From: Pseudomonas mohnii
GTDB taxonomy: Bacteria; Pseudomonadota; Gammaproteobacteria; Pseudomonadales; Pseudomonadaceae
DNA: 64,000 bases
Direction of reading: 5' to 3'
Assembly (NCBI RefSeq): GCF_900105115.1
Contig: NZ_FNRV01000001.1
Location: 3,333,501 to 3,397,500, forward strand
The position numbers and the translations under genes are program-made. Each line of letters starts with the position of its first letter. The first letter of the stretch is position 1. Positions 43,671 to 53,214 of the stretch are shown here, piece by piece. A model generated the notes under the pieces. The model worked only from the letters and a program-made list of their open reading frames with translations, searched no databases and had not been told where the DNA came from.

Positions 43671-45632
43671 ATGCAAGTCGATCTCGATGAGGAAGGAGCG
43701 CAGGCAGCCGGATTGCCGCGCTTTCAGCAGGCCGTTTTTCAAGGGCGACGATTGCGCCTGCTCGCCATCGGTCTGGGCGCGCTCGCGGCGATGGGCCTGG
43801 TATCTGGTTTTTTTGTCGGGCTGTTTGCGCCGCAATCCCTTTGGCCTGCCCTGTTGTTCAATCAGAGCGCCGCGTTGCTGGTGCTGGTTGCGGGCTTGCA
43901 ATCCGCCGGGTGGGTGACGCGATGGCGCGCGCAGGCAATGAGTCCGCTGGCGCCGTTGGTGGTCGCCTCGGCAGAGGCAGAAGCCCCGTTGGGCTGGTAT
44001 GAACGGCTGCTGGAGCGGATCAGTCAGCGCTGGCTGAATCTGCTCGGGCAAATCGGTGCGCCAACACTGTGGTTGGGTGGTTGGGCGCTGCTGGCATTAC
44101 TCAGCGTCGAGCAAGCCTGGAACCTTGATTTACCGCCCGCCGCTTTGGGGGTGTCGGCCACTGTCGGCGCTGCCATGGCGCTGTTGCTGGGCTTCGGCTT
44201 GCTGGTTCTTGAGCGTCAGCTGACGCAGGAAGGCAGCGCCCAATGGCCCGAAGCCGGCGCGTTGGCACAGTTGATCCGGGTGGCAATCATCAGCCTGATA
44301 CTCGGTGCGTCATGCCTGTTGTTTGGCAATGAAACCTCGGTCTGGCCGGTGCGTCTGGCTGTACTGATCGGCCTGTTGCCGGGGCTTGTTGCATCCGAAT
44401 TGTTGCTGCGTGCCGTGTTGTCATTGTTCAGCCCTCGTCGAGATCAACTCGAACCTGCTTTGCTGGCGCGCAGTTTTATCGCCGACATGCTGCGCTGGCC
44501 GCCGCAACCCTTGCTGGCCCTGCAGCACGAATTGCACAACCGCTTCGGCATCGACCTGCGACAAATCTGGGCCTTCACTTACATGCGTCGGGCGTTTTTG
44601 CCGGTGCTGGGCGTTGTCGCTCTTGTCGGATGGTCGCTGACCGGTATTCATGAAATACCGTTGCAAGGGCGGGGGATCTACGAGCGCTTCGGCCAACCCG
44701 TGGCGGTATTCGGTCCTGGATTACAGGCAGGTTTACCCTGGCCGTTGGGCAGGGTGGTGAGTGTCGAAAACGGTGTGGTTCATGAATTGGCCACCAGCGT
44801 GGGTGAAAAATCAGCACCCGTGCAGGCCGACCCCGCCGAAGGCCCGGCGCCCATAGCGGCCAACCGGTTGTGGGACGCCAGCCATGTGAATGACAAATCC
44901 CAGGTGATTGCCAGCAGCCGTGCCGACAAACAGAGCTTCCAGATCGTCAACATGGACGTCCGGTTTGTCTATCGCATCGGTCTGGATGATCAGGCCGCGC
45001 TGGCGGCGACTTATAACAGCGCGGACGTGCCGACCCTGATCCGCAGCACCGCCAGCCGCATTCTGGTCCACGACTTCGCCTCGCGAACCCTTGACGGCTT
45101 ACTCGGTGAGGACCGGGTCGGGCTCGCCGAAGAGATTGGTCGGGCCGTGCAGGCCGACCTGCAGAAGCTCGACAGCGGCGTTGAAATTCTCGCCACGGTG
45201 GTCGAGGCGATCCATCCACCGGCAGGGGCGGCCAATGCTTATCACGGCGTACAAGCGGCGCAGATCGGCGCGCAGGCCCTGATCGCCCGTGAACACGGTG
45301 CCGCCGCCGAAGCAACCAACCAGGCCCGGTTGCAGGCCAGCATGGCCCGCGATCAGGCCACGGCGAGTGCCCAGGAAATCAATGCGACGGCCAAGGCTGC
45401 CGACCTGAAATTTGCCGCCGAGAAAAAGGCTTATGCCAGTGCGGGCCAGGCCTTCGTGCTTGAGCAATACCTCGGCCAACTTTCCCAGGGCCTGGCCAAT
45501 GCCAGGTTGCTGGTCCTCGATCATCGCCTGGGCGGCAGCAGCAATGCGCCGACCATCGATCTCCGTACGTTCACGTTGCCGGCTGACCCTGCGCCGTCGC
45601 GTCCGTCCGCTCAGCCAGGAGCCGCCCATTGA
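43671..45632 (+). CDS. Polytopic SPFH-domain (HflK-like) membrane protein
   Basis: The 653-residue product has about seven N-terminal hydrophobic segments (near residues 28-52, 57-76, 131-150, 156-180, 199-217, 223-250 and 308-325), followed by an HflK-like SPFH/band-7 domain (YERFGQPVAVFGPGLQAGLPWP) and an Ala/Gln-rich coiled coil ending near residue 600. Ordinary HflK has one membrane segment, so the polytopic front part is unusual. HflK/HflC-type proteins form large membrane cages around proteases. It overlaps the next gene by 4 bp (TTGA) and heads an operon with two more SPFH genes and a P1B-ATPase; a Zur-like palindrome lies in its leader. Confidence 0.85.
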   Translation: MQVDLDEEGAQAAGLPRFQQAVFQGRRLRLLAIGLGALAAMGLVSGFFVGLFAPQSLWPALLFNQSAALLVLVAGLQSAGWVTRWRAQAMSPLAPLVVASAEAEAPLGWYERLLERISQRWLNLLGQIGAPTLWLGGWALLALLSVEQAWNLDLPPAALGVSATVGAAMALLLGFGLLVLERQLTQEGSAQWPEAGALAQLIRVAIISLILGASCLLFGNETSVWPVRLAVLIGLLPGLVASELLLRAVLSLFSPRRDQLEPALLARSFIADMLRWPPQPLLALQHELHNRFGIDLRQIWAFTYMRRAFLPVLGVVALVGWSLTGIHEIPLQGRGIYERFGQPVAVFGPGLQAGLPWPLGRVVSVENGVVHELATSVGEKSAPVQADPAEGPAPIAANRLWDASHVNDKSQVIASSRADKQSFQIVNMDVRFVYRIGLDDQAALAATYNSADVPTLIRSTASRILVHDFASRTLDGLLGEDRVGLAEEIGRAVQADLQKLDSGVEILATVVEAIHPPAGAANAYHGVQAAQIGAQALIAREHGAAAEATNQARLQASMARDQATASAQEINATAKAADLKFAAEKKAYASAGQAFVLEQYLGQLSQGLANARLLVLDHRLGGSSNAPTIDLRTFTLPADPAPSRPSAQPGAAH

Positions 45633-46672
45633 GCCAGTCGCATACCCACGATCATGATGACCACAGTGGCCACGATCACGGCCATGGCGGGCATCACCAC
45701 CACGGTCATCACCATCATCACCACGGCGATCCACAAGAGGCCGGCCCTTTCCCTTGGCGACGCATGGGGTGGGCCGCGTTGCTGGTGGCGGTTGCGGTAG
45801 CGGCCGCGAGCCTGGTGCAAGTGCGCTCGGGTGAAGCGACGGTGATTACCCGTTTCGGCAATCCGTCGCGGGTCTTGCTTGAACCCGGTCTGGGGTGGCG
45901 TTGGCCGGCGCCGTTCGAAGCGGCGATCCCGGTTGATCTGCGGTTGCGCACCACGTCCAGCGGCTTGCAGGATGTCGGCACGCGCGACGGTTTGCGCATC
46001 ATCATCCAGGCGTACGTGGCCTGGCAGGTGCAGGGTGACCCTGACAATGTGCAGCGCTTTATGCGTGCTGTGCAAAATCAGCCGGACGAAGCGGCGCGAC
46101 AAATCCGCACCTTTGTCGGCTCGGCGCTGGAGACCACGGCCAGTAGTTTCGATCTCGCCAATCTGGTGAACACCGACGCCAGCCAAGTTCACATTGCTGA
46201 TTTCGAAGCGCAACTGCGTAAGCAAATCGATCAGCAGTTGCTGACCACCTATGGCGTGCGGGTACTGCAAGTGGGTATCGAACGCCTGACCTTGCCTTCA
46301 GTGACGCTGACGGCGACGGTTGATCGTATGCGCGCCGAGCGTGAAACCATCGCCACCGAACGCACAGCTATCGGCAAACGCGAAGCGGCGCAAATCCGCT
46401 CCGCGGCGGAACGTGATGCGCGGATCGTGCAGGCCGATGCGACGGTGAAAGCGGCGGACATTGAGGCGCAATCCCGGGTCGAGGCCGCGCAGATTTATGG
46501 CCGCGCGTATGCCGGTTCACCACAGCTCTACAACCTGCTGCGCTCGCTCGACACCTTGGGCACTGTAGTCACGCCGGGTACGAAACTGATTCTGCGCACT
46601 GATGCCGCGCCTTTCCGGGTGTTGGTTGATGGCCCGCCAACCCTCGATAACAAGTCCGGATCGCAGCCATGA
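45629..46672 (+). CDS. HflC-like SPFH protein with histidine-rich N-terminus
   Basis: The 347-residue product begins at TTG 45629, overlapping the previous stop. No ATG occurs in frame until residue 46, so the His-rich stretch is part of the protein. Residues 5-32 contain 17 histidines, then come one membrane segment (WAALLVAVAVAAASLV) and an SPFH domain (VITRFGNPSRVLLEPGLGW) with a coiled-coil tail. By HflC topology the His-rich end would be cytoplasmic. A metal-binding or metal-buffering role is inferred from the histidines and the ATPase gene two steps downstream. The next gene overlaps by 4 bp (ATGA). Confidence 0.85.
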   Translation: MSQSHTHDHDDHSGHDHGHGGHHHHGHHHHHHGDPQEAGPFPWRRMGWAALLVAVAVAAASLVQVRSGEATVITRFGNPSRVLLEPGLGWRWPAPFEAAIPVDLRLRTTSSGLQDVGTRDGLRIIIQAYVAWQVQGDPDNVQRFMRAVQNQPDEAARQIRTFVGSALETTASSFDLANLVNTDASQVHIADFEAQLRKQIDQQLLTTYGVRVLQVGIERLTLPSVTLTATVDRMRAERETIATERTAIGKREAAQIRSAAERDARIVQADATVKAADIEAQSRVEAAQIYGRAYAGSPQLYNLLRSLDTLGTVVTPGTKLILRTDAAPFRVLVDGPPTLDNKSGSQP

Positions 46673-47727
46673 GTTGGGTTCCACGTGGAACAAATGAGTT
46701 GAGCAGCCCCTGGATACAGGCCGGGCGCCTGGCATTTCTCGCGCTTTACGCGGTAACGGTCTTGGCTGCTTTGGCGTGGGCGTTCTCCAACGTGCGGCAA
46801 ATAGACCCACAAAATCGTGCGGTGGTGTTGCACTTCGGCGCCCTGGATCGCATCCAGAATGCTGGTTTGCTATTGGCCTGGCCGCGACCGTTCGAGCAGG
46901 TGATTTTGCTGCCGGCGGCGGACCGGGTGATCGAGCGTCGCGTGGAAAACTTGCTGCGCACCGACACTGCCTTGCAGGCCGATCGCGTGGCCAGTTTCGC
47001 AACGCCGATCAGCGATGCGCTGGCAGGTTCCGGTTATCTGCTGACGGGGGATGCCGGTGTGGTGCAACTGGATGTTCGGGTGTTTTACAAGGTTACCGAG
47101 CCCTATGCCTTCGTGCTTCAAGGCGAGCATGTAATCCCGGCACTGGACCGCATGGTGACCCGTAGCGCGGTGGCACTGACCGCCGCACGTGACCTGGACA
47201 CTATTCTGGTCGCCCGACCGGAACTGATAGGTGCCGATAATCAGGCAGCCGAAAGACGTGAGCGCCTGCGAGGTGATCTGGTGCAAGGCATCAATCAACG
47301 CTTGGCTGAATTGGCTGCGACGGGGCAGGGATTGGGGATCGAGGTGTCGCGGGTCGATGTGCAATCGAGTCTGCCAGACCCGGCGGTCACCGCCTTCAAC
47401 GCGGTGCTGACGGCCAGCCAACAAGCCGACAAAGCCGTGGCCAACGCGCGCACGGAAGCGGAGAAGCTGACCCAGACCGCCAACGAACAAGCCGACCGCA
47501 CACTGCAGGTCGCCCACGCTCAGGCCAGCGAACGGCTGGCGAAGGCCTCTGCGGATACGGCCACGGTGTTGAGCCTGACCCAGGCGCAACAACAGGGCAC
47601 CGACCCGCAAATGTTGCTGCGTATCTACCGCGAGCGGATACCGAAGATTCTTGGCCAGGCTGGCTCGGTCACCACGGTTGATCCGAAAGACGATACCCGC
47701 CTGATCATTCAGGGAGCTGCACAATGA
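46669..47727 (+). CDS. HflK-like SPFH membrane protein
   Basis: The 352-residue product has one N-terminal membrane segment (AFLALYAVTVLAALAWAF), an SPFH domain with the HflK-type LLTGDAGVVQLDVRVFYKV, and a charged coiled coil (residues about 245-305). It overlaps both neighbours by 4 bp (ATGA junctions). parS site 4 forms codons 3-8, so the first residues (WVPRGTN) are dictated by the centromere sequence. Confidence 0.87.
   Translation: MSWVPRGTNELSSPWIQAGRLAFLALYAVTVLAALAWAFSNVRQIDPQNRAVVLHFGALDRIQNAGLLLAWPRPFEQVILLPAADRVIERRVENLLRTDTALQADRVASFATPISDALAGSGYLLTGDAGVVQLDVRVFYKVTEPYAFVLQGEHVIPALDRMVTRSAVALTAARDLDTILVARPELIGADNQAAERRERLRGDLVQGINQRLAELAATGQGLGIEVSRVDVQSSLPDPAVTAFNAVLTASQQADKAVANARTEAEKLTQTANEQADRTLQVAHAQASERLAKASADTATVLSLTQAQQQGTDPQMLLRIYRERIPKILGQAGSVTTVDPKDDTRLIIQGAAQ
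46677..46692. promoter_or_regulatory. parS centromere site 4
   Basis: GGTTCCACGTGGAACA holds the perfect core. It lies in the first codons of the third SPFH gene, 27 kb from parB. Confidence 0.95.
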
Positions 47728-49631
47728 CCGCTCAAACTGCTGCGCCGAGCATGTTGTCCTCGGCAGAACAACGCAGCGCTGCCCGTCAGTTGACGCTGGC
47801 CATGCTTGCACTCGGCTTGCTCGCGCTGGGCCTCTCGTGGCGCTGGTGGTCGCCGGATCAGATCGGTGTCAGCCAATTGCTCCTGGGTTTTGCTTCCGTA
47901 TTGGTGGCCGTGCCGGTCATGCGGTCGGCCTGGTACAGCCTGCGGTATCCGAGTTTGCACGGGATTACCGATCAACTGATCGCCCTGGCCATGCTGGGGG
48001 CTTGGGCGACAGGCGATCTGCTGACGGCGGCGTTGTTGCCCATCATCATGATCTTCGGTCACGTGTTGGAAGAGCGCAGCGTCATTGGCTCGCAAGAAGC
48101 CATTCACGCCCTCGGCAAACTGACTCGCAGCCATGCACGCAAGGTTCAGGCGGATGGCTCCATCGTCGAGGTGGACAACGGTACGCTCAAGGCTGGCGAT
48201 CGGGTGGAAGTTCGCGCCGGTGACCGGGTGCCGGCGGACGGTCGAGTGTTATCCGGTCAGGCGAGTCTGGACACCGCGTCCATTACCGGCGAATCGGTGC
48301 CGATGGAGGCCGGCGTCGGCATGCCGGTGTTCGGTGGCGCGATTAATCTCGATGGCCTGCTGCGCATCGAAGTCACCCGAACCGGCCGCGAATCGACCCT
48401 CGGCAAAGTCATCGCGCTGATGCAAAACGCCGAACGTTCCAAGCCGCCGATCACCCGGTTGCTGGAGCGTTACGCCGCAAGCTACATGGTGCTGGTATTG
48501 CTACTGGCCGCCGTGACCTGGTTCATCACCAACGATGCTCAAGCCATGCTTGCGGTGCTGGTGGCGGCTTGTCCTTGTGCGCTGGTGTTGTCCGCGCCAG
48601 CGACTGCGATTGCCGGGGTGGCGGTGGCGGCGCGGCACGGCATTCTGATTCGCAGCTCGGCGTTTCTTGAAGAACTGGCCGACCTGACATCTTTGGTGGT
48701 CGACAAGACCGGAACCCTGACCTTCGGCACCTTGCGCCTGCAAGCCATCGACAGCCCGCTGGAGGACCACAGCCATGTCCTGAAACTCGCCGCCAGCCTC
48801 GGTTCCGCCAGCAGTCATCCGGTCAGTCGGGCGCTGGCCGGGCTGGTGACGCAGGATCATTTTTTGCTGTTGTCGAACATTCACGAGCGTCAGGGTTTGG
48901 GCGTGGTGGCCATGACGGAGCAAGGCGAAGCCGCGCTGGGGCGACCGGAGTTGTTCGCCCAATTGGGCATCGCCACCTCAGACGTTCCAGACCACGACGG
49001 TCCGATTGCCGGGCTGGCGCTAAACGGTGAATTCCTCGCCTGGCTGTTGTTGGCCGACAGCGTTAAACCGGAAGCGAAATTTGCCTTGAATGAATTGCGC
49101 GAGCTTGGATTGGGTCGGCAGCTGTTGCTGACTGGCGACCGACAAAGTGTCGCGCACTCGCTCGCTCGGGATGTCGGCATCAGTGACGTCGAGGCACAGG
49201 CCTTGCCTGAGGATAAGTTGAACTGCGTGCTCAAGGAGATCGGCAGCGGTTTCCGGCCAATGGTGGTGGGGGATGGAATCAACGATTCGCTGGCGCTCAA
49301 GGCGGGTGTGGTCGGTGTTGCAATGGGCGCGGGCGGGGCGGATATCGCATTGGCGTCGGCGGACGTCGTGTTGATCGGCAGCGACCTGCGTCGCCTCGGT
49401 ACCTGCGTGCGCTTGAGTCGGCAATGCCGGCAGACTTTGCAGGTCAACGTGATCATCGGCCTGGGTTGGACCCTGGCGATTGTGGCCTTTGCCGCGTTCG
49501 GCTGGCTCGGTGCGGCGGGCGCGATGATTGCGGCGGTCTTGCATAACCTCAGTACATTGTTGGTTTTGGGCAACGCAGGGCGGCTGCTGCGCTTTCAAGA
49601 GCCGTTGCTGAAGCTAAAGGATGGGGACTGA
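47724..49631 (+). CDS. P1B-type heavy-metal translocating ATPase
   Basis: The 635-residue product is a soft-metal P-type ATPase. It has TGES in the actuator domain, CPC in the ion-path helix (residues 283-285), the phosphorylation motif DKTGT (D327), SSHP typical of P1B enzymes, and GDGIND near the C-terminus. There is no N-terminal heavy-metal-binding domain. The last membrane helix reads HNLSTLLVLGNAGRLL rather than the usual Zn-type D-x-G or Cu-type signature, so the metal cannot be assigned. The family usually exports metal from the cytoplasm. It is the last gene of the SPFH operon, joined by an ATGA overlap. Confidence 0.92.
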   Translation: MTAQTAAPSMLSSAEQRSAARQLTLAMLALGLLALGLSWRWWSPDQIGVSQLLLGFASVLVAVPVMRSAWYSLRYPSLHGITDQLIALAMLGAWATGDLLTAALLPIIMIFGHVLEERSVIGSQEAIHALGKLTRSHARKVQADGSIVEVDNGTLKAGDRVEVRAGDRVPADGRVLSGQASLDTASITGESVPMEAGVGMPVFGGAINLDGLLRIEVTRTGRESTLGKVIALMQNAERSKPPITRLLERYAASYMVLVLLLAAVTWFITNDAQAMLAVLVAACPCALVLSAPATAIAGVAVAARHGILIRSSAFLEELADLTSLVVDKTGTLTFGTLRLQAIDSPLEDHSHVLKLAASLGSASSHPVSRALAGLVTQDHFLLLSNIHERQGLGVVAMTEQGEAALGRPELFAQLGIATSDVPDHDGPIAGLALNGEFLAWLLLADSVKPEAKFALNELRELGLGRQLLLTGDRQSVAHSLARDVGISDVEAQALPEDKLNCVLKEIGSGFRPMVVGDGINDSLALKAGVVGVAMGAGGADIALASADVVLIGSDLRRLGTCVRLSRQCRQTLQVNVIIGLGWTLAIVAFAAFGWLGAAGAMIAAVLHNLSTLLVLGNAGRLLRFQEPLLKLKDGD

Positions 49632-49777
49632 GTTCAATTCGGCGGCGGCTCTAGCGCGCTGGATGCCCGCTTGAAAGATTTCAGAACTGCGCGCGCTGTA
49701 CGCAGTCATCTAAGGTGAGGGCACGGCATTTTGTTTTTTCGCGGCAACTGGGCATTTCGCCGCGAATTATAGAAAAC

Positions 49778-49806
49778 GGCTATTAATTCGATAGCCAGCT
49801 ATTTTT
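49778..49806 (+). terminator. Probable terminator of the SPFH-ATPase operon
   Basis: GGCTAT (49778-49783) pairs with ATAGCC (49791-49796), and a T-run follows at 49802. The stem is short, so confidence is limited. Nothing else is seen in the 49632-49857 gap apart from the cfa leader. Confidence 0.45.
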
Positions 49807-49857
49807 TCAGGATGGTCTACCCTCTGATCAGACGTCTGAAACAAGGGGGGATTATCC

Positions 49858-51045
49858 ATGCTCGCGCAACTTCCACCGGCCTTACAGAATCTGCAGTTAC
49901 CGCTACGCCTGCGACTCTGGGACGGCCATGAATTCAATCTGGGGCCGTCACCCAGCGTCACGATTGTGGTCAAGGACCCACAAATGGTGACCCAGTTCAC
50001 CCATCCCAGCCTGGACGCGCTAGGGGCAGCGTTTGTCGAAGGCAAACTGGAGCTGGAGGGTTCCATCAGCGACGTCATTCGCGTGTGCGATGAATGGAGT
50101 CAGGCGCTGCTAGCGGAGGACGACGGCAGTCAGCCTGTACGTACTGTCCACGACAAGGAAACCGACGCCAAGGCGATTTCCTACCACTACGACCTTTCCA
50201 ATGCGTTTTATCAGCTGTGGCTCGACAGCGACATGGCCTATTCCTGCGCTTATTTCGAGACCGGCAGCGAGAGCCTTGAGCAAGCCCAACAAGCGAAATT
50301 CCGCCATTTGTGTCGCAAGTTGCGCCTGCAACCGGGTGACTATTTACTGGATGTCGGCTGCGGTTGGGGCGGATTGGCTCGGTATGCGGCCCGTGAATTC
50401 GGCGCGAAAGTTTTCGGCATTACGCTGAGCAAAGAGCAACTGGCCCTGGCCCGCGAGCGCGTTAAAGAGGAAGGGCTGGAGGACCTGGTCGAGCTGCAGT
50501 TGCTCGACTACCGCGATTTGCCGCAAGACGGTCGGTTCGACAAGGTGGTCAGCGTCGGAATGTTCGAACACGTCGGTCACGCCAACCTGGCCGAGTACTG
50601 CAAAACCTTGTTCGGTGCGGTGAAGGAGGGTGGCCTGGTGATGAACCACGGGATCACGGCCAAGCACACCGACGGTCGTCCGGTGGGACGTGGCGCTGGG
50701 GATTTCATTGAGAAATACGTATTCCCCAACGGCGAGCTGCCGCACCTGTCGATGATCTCTGCCGAGATCAGCGAGGCAGGGCTCGAGATCGTCGATGTCG
50801 AGAGCCTGCGCCTGCACTACGCACGCACTCTGGACCACTGGAGCGAACGCCTCGAAGACAACCTTGAAGCCGCCGCCAAAGAGGTGCCGGATCAAGCGTT
50901 GCGGATCTGGCGGTTGTACCTGGCAGGATGCGCCTACGCGTTCGCCAGGGGCTGGATTAACCTGCACCAGATCCTTGCGGTGAAGACCCACCCCGATGGC
51001 AGCCATGAATTGCCGTGGACCCGCGACGACATCTATACGCCTTAA
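49858..51045 (+). CDS. cfa: Cyclopropane-fatty-acyl-phospholipid synthase
   Basis: Cfa transfers a methylene group from S-adenosylmethionine to unsaturated acyl chains in the membrane, usually in stationary phase or stress. The 395-residue product has the substrate-binding [15 protein letters not shown], the SAM motif [12 protein letters not shown] and GITLSKEQ, and the conserved [11 protein letters not shown]. The stop overlaps the convergent cardiolipin synthase stop by 4 bp, so two membrane-lipid enzymes lie tail to tail. Confidence 0.95.
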   Translation: MLAQLPPALQNLQLPLRLRLWDGHEFNLGPSPSVTIVVKDPQMVTQFTHPSLDALGAAFVEGKLELEGSISDVIRVCDEWSQALLAEDDGSQPVRTVHDKETDAKAISYHYDLSNAFYQLWLDSDMAYSCAYFETGSESLEQAQQAKFRHLCRKLRLQPGDYLLDVGCGWGGLARYAAREFGAKVFGITLSKEQLALARERVKEEGLEDLVELQLLDYRDLPQDGRFDKVVSVGMFEHVGHANLAEYCKTLFGAVKEGGLVMNHGITAKHTDGRPVGRGAGDFIEKYVFPNGELPHLSMISAEISEAGLEIVDVESLRLHYARTLDHWSERLEDNLEAAAKEVPDQALRIWRLYLAGCAYAFARGWINLHQILAVKTHPDGSHELPWTRDDIYTP

Positions 51046-52481
51046 AGAATCGGCGAAATAAGCCGGGCAACCCGCATGCCGACCTGTTGCAGGCGGTGGG
51101 TTTCCCGGCTTTCTTCTTTGGCGATTTCGTGCGCCTGGGCGAAGTCGTCGTTGAGCATGCGCTCCACCTCGGCAGCAAAGGCGCTATCGACCGTCAGCAA
51201 CATCACTTCGAAGTTCAGCCGGAACGAACGGTTGTCCAGGTTGGCGCTGCCAATGGCGCTGATTTCACTGTCGATCAAGACCACCTTCTGATGCAGGAAA
51301 CCGGGCTGGTAGCGGAACACGCGTACCCCGGCACGCACCGCTTCGAAGGCATACAGGCTGGAGGCTGCATAGACGATTCGGTGATCGGGTCGTGATGGCA
51401 GCAGCAGCCGCACATCCACCCCACGCAATACCGCCAGGCGCAAGGCGGCGAACACCGCTTCGTCCGGGATGAAATACGGACTGGTGATCCACACCCGCTC
51501 GGTCGCCGCATGGATGGCTTCGACGAAAAATAACGAACAGGTTTCGTAGGAATCCGCTGGCCCGCTGGCCAGCAATTGGCAGAGCACTCCGTCATCCGGG
51601 TACACATCCGGCAGAATCAGGGGCGGCAGTGCGCGCGCGGCCCAGAACCAGTCTTCGGCAAAGGACTCTTGCATGCACGCCACCACCGGGCCACGGACGC
51701 GCACATGGGTATCACGCCAAGGGGCCAGGGGCGGTTTCTCGCCCATGTATTCGTCGCCGACGTTGTGCCCGCCGACGAAGCCCAGCATCCCGTCCACGAC
51801 GACGATCTTGCGGTGATTTCGAAAGTTGACCTGAAAGCGGTTAAGCCAGCCGCTGCGGGTCGCGAAGGCTTTGACCTCGACGCCGCCCTCACGCAACGAC
51901 TGCACATAACTGTGGGGCAGGGAGTGACTGCCAATCCGGTCGTACAGCAAGTAAATCGCCACGCCTTCAGCGGCTTTGTGCAGCAGCAAATCTCGCAGAC
52001 GCTGACCGAGGCGGTCGTCGTGGACGATGAAGAACTGGATCAGGACGGCTTCCTTTGCCTGACTGATGGCGTCGAAAATCGCATCGAACGTGACTTGACC
52101 GTTGATCAACAGTCGCACTTCGTTGTTGGCCAGGCACGGCATACGGCCCAACTTCGGCATGGCTCTTAATGAGGCGTATGCGGTGGAGGCGCGAGCCGTG
52201 AGCGCTTCTTCTACCCATGGCCGCCAATTGAGCTCGGAGATCGCCCTGCGCATTTCTTCGTTGGCCTGGCGCCGGGCCTTGACGTAAGCGTTGAACGTAC
52301 TGCGGCCAAACACCAGATAAGGGATGAGCGTCAGGTAAGGTATAAAAACCAGGGACAGGGCCCAAGCGATCGATCCCTGGGCGGTGCGTACGGTCAGCAC
52401 CGCGTGTATCGCCGTGATCATGCCCAGAAAGTGCAGCAGAGCAATCGTGTAGCCAAAAATATGGGGGCCAAAATAATCCAT
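51042..52481 (-). CDS. cls: Cardiolipin synthase
   Basis: Cardiolipin synthase joins two phosphatidylglycerols in the inner membrane. The 479-residue product has two N-terminal membrane segments (about residues 8-30 and 38-58) and two phospholipase-D HKD motifs: [19 protein letters not shown] in the middle and [19 protein letters not shown] near the C-terminus. The length fits the ClsA type. It is convergent with cfa, with a 4-bp overlap of the ends and no room for a terminator between them. Confidence 0.96.
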   Translation of the reverse strand: MDYFGPHIFGYTIALLHFLGMITAIHAVLTVRTAQGSIAWALSLVFIPYLTLIPYLVFGRSTFNAYVKARRQANEEMRRAISELNWRPWVEEALTARASTAYASLRAMPKLGRMPCLANNEVRLLINGQVTFDAIFDAISQAKEAVLIQFFIVHDDRLGQRLRDLLLHKAAEGVAIYLLYDRIGSHSLPHSYVQSLREGGVEVKAFATRSGWLNRFQVNFRNHRKIVVVDGMLGFVGGHNVGDEYMGEKPPLAPWRDTHVRVRGPVVACMQESFAEDWFWAARALPPLILPDVYPDDGVLCQLLASGPADSYETCSLFFVEAIHAATERVWITSPYFIPDEAVFAALRLAVLRGVDVRLLLPSRPDHRIVYAASSLYAFEAVRAGVRVFRYQPGFLHQKVVLIDSEISAIGSANLDNRSFRLNFEVMLLTVDSAFAAEVERMLNDDFAQAHEIAKEESRETHRLQQVGMRVARLISPIL

Positions 52482-52614
52482 GGGGGGCAGCCTTGCTCCT
52501 GAAGATTCAATGCGTAACAGACCATGTTCCGGGCAGAATGTCGCTATTTAATTGACCCATGAACCGAAGCCCGTGGCTGACGTCTAACGGCCACTACTGA
52601 TCAGGAGTTACACG

Positions 52615-53136
52615 ATGAACGTTCGTCTGCTGGGTTTGGCCATTGCACTGGGTTTGGCGCTTCCTGTGGCCGCTCAGGCGCAAATGCTTCAGCCAGGCTT
52701 GTGGGAATTGACCTCAAGCAATATGAAAGTCGATGACCAGAACCTGCCGGATCTGCAATTGATCCTCGGTCAGCTTCAAAGTCAGATGACCCCTGAACAG
52801 CGCGCGCAGCTGGAAAAGCAGGGCATCACCATGGGCGGTAAAGGAATCCGCGCGTGCTTGACCCCGGAGCAGGTCAAGACTGACAACATTCCACTGACGG
52901 ACCCGCAATCGGGCTGCAAGCAGGAAATCACTGATCGCAGCGGCAACCAGTGGAAATTCCGCTTCAGTTGTCCAAAGGCGCAAGGTGCAGGTGTCGCCAC
53001 GTTCCTCAGCGATCGTGAGTTCACAACCAAGGTTAACGGCACCTTCAATGCCACCGGTATTCAGCAGAAGGGCAGTCTCGATACCCGCGCCGTGTGGTTG
53101 GGGCAGGATTGCGGAACCGTGAAGCCCAGGGCTTAA
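52615..53136 (+). CDS. DUF3617 family periplasmic protein
   Basis: The 173-residue product has a clear signal peptide (MNVRLLGLAIALGLALPVAAQAQ) and the DUF3617 pattern: QPGLWELTSS at the start of the mature part, four cysteines in the body (first in RACLTPEQV), and a C-terminal DCGTVKPRA. The function of the family is unknown. It stands alone behind a clear AGGAG ribosome site. Confidence 0.85.
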   Translation: MNVRLLGLAIALGLALPVAAQAQMLQPGLWELTSSNMKVDDQNLPDLQLILGQLQSQMTPEQRAQLEKQGITMGGKGIRACLTPEQVKTDNIPLTDPQSGCKQEITDRSGNQWKFRFSCPKAQGAGVATFLSDREFTTKVNGTFNATGIQQKGSLDTRAVWLGQDCGTVKPRA

Positions 53137-53140
53137 AAGC

Positions 53141-53203
53141 TTCGCGGGCCAGCCTCGTTCCTGCAGATGTCACCGACTGACAGGGAATGAGGCGGGTTCG
53201 CGA
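53141..53203. repeat. Degenerate REP-like inverted repeat
   Basis: TTCGCGGGCCAGCCTCGTTCC (53141-53161) and GGGAATGAGGCGGGTTCGCGA (53183-53203) are imperfect reverse complements (about 5 mismatches in 21). The pattern resembles a decayed REPIN. It separates the convergent DUF3617 and ThrRS-like genes. Confidence 0.55.
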
Positions 53204-53214
53204 GGGTGCTGCGT

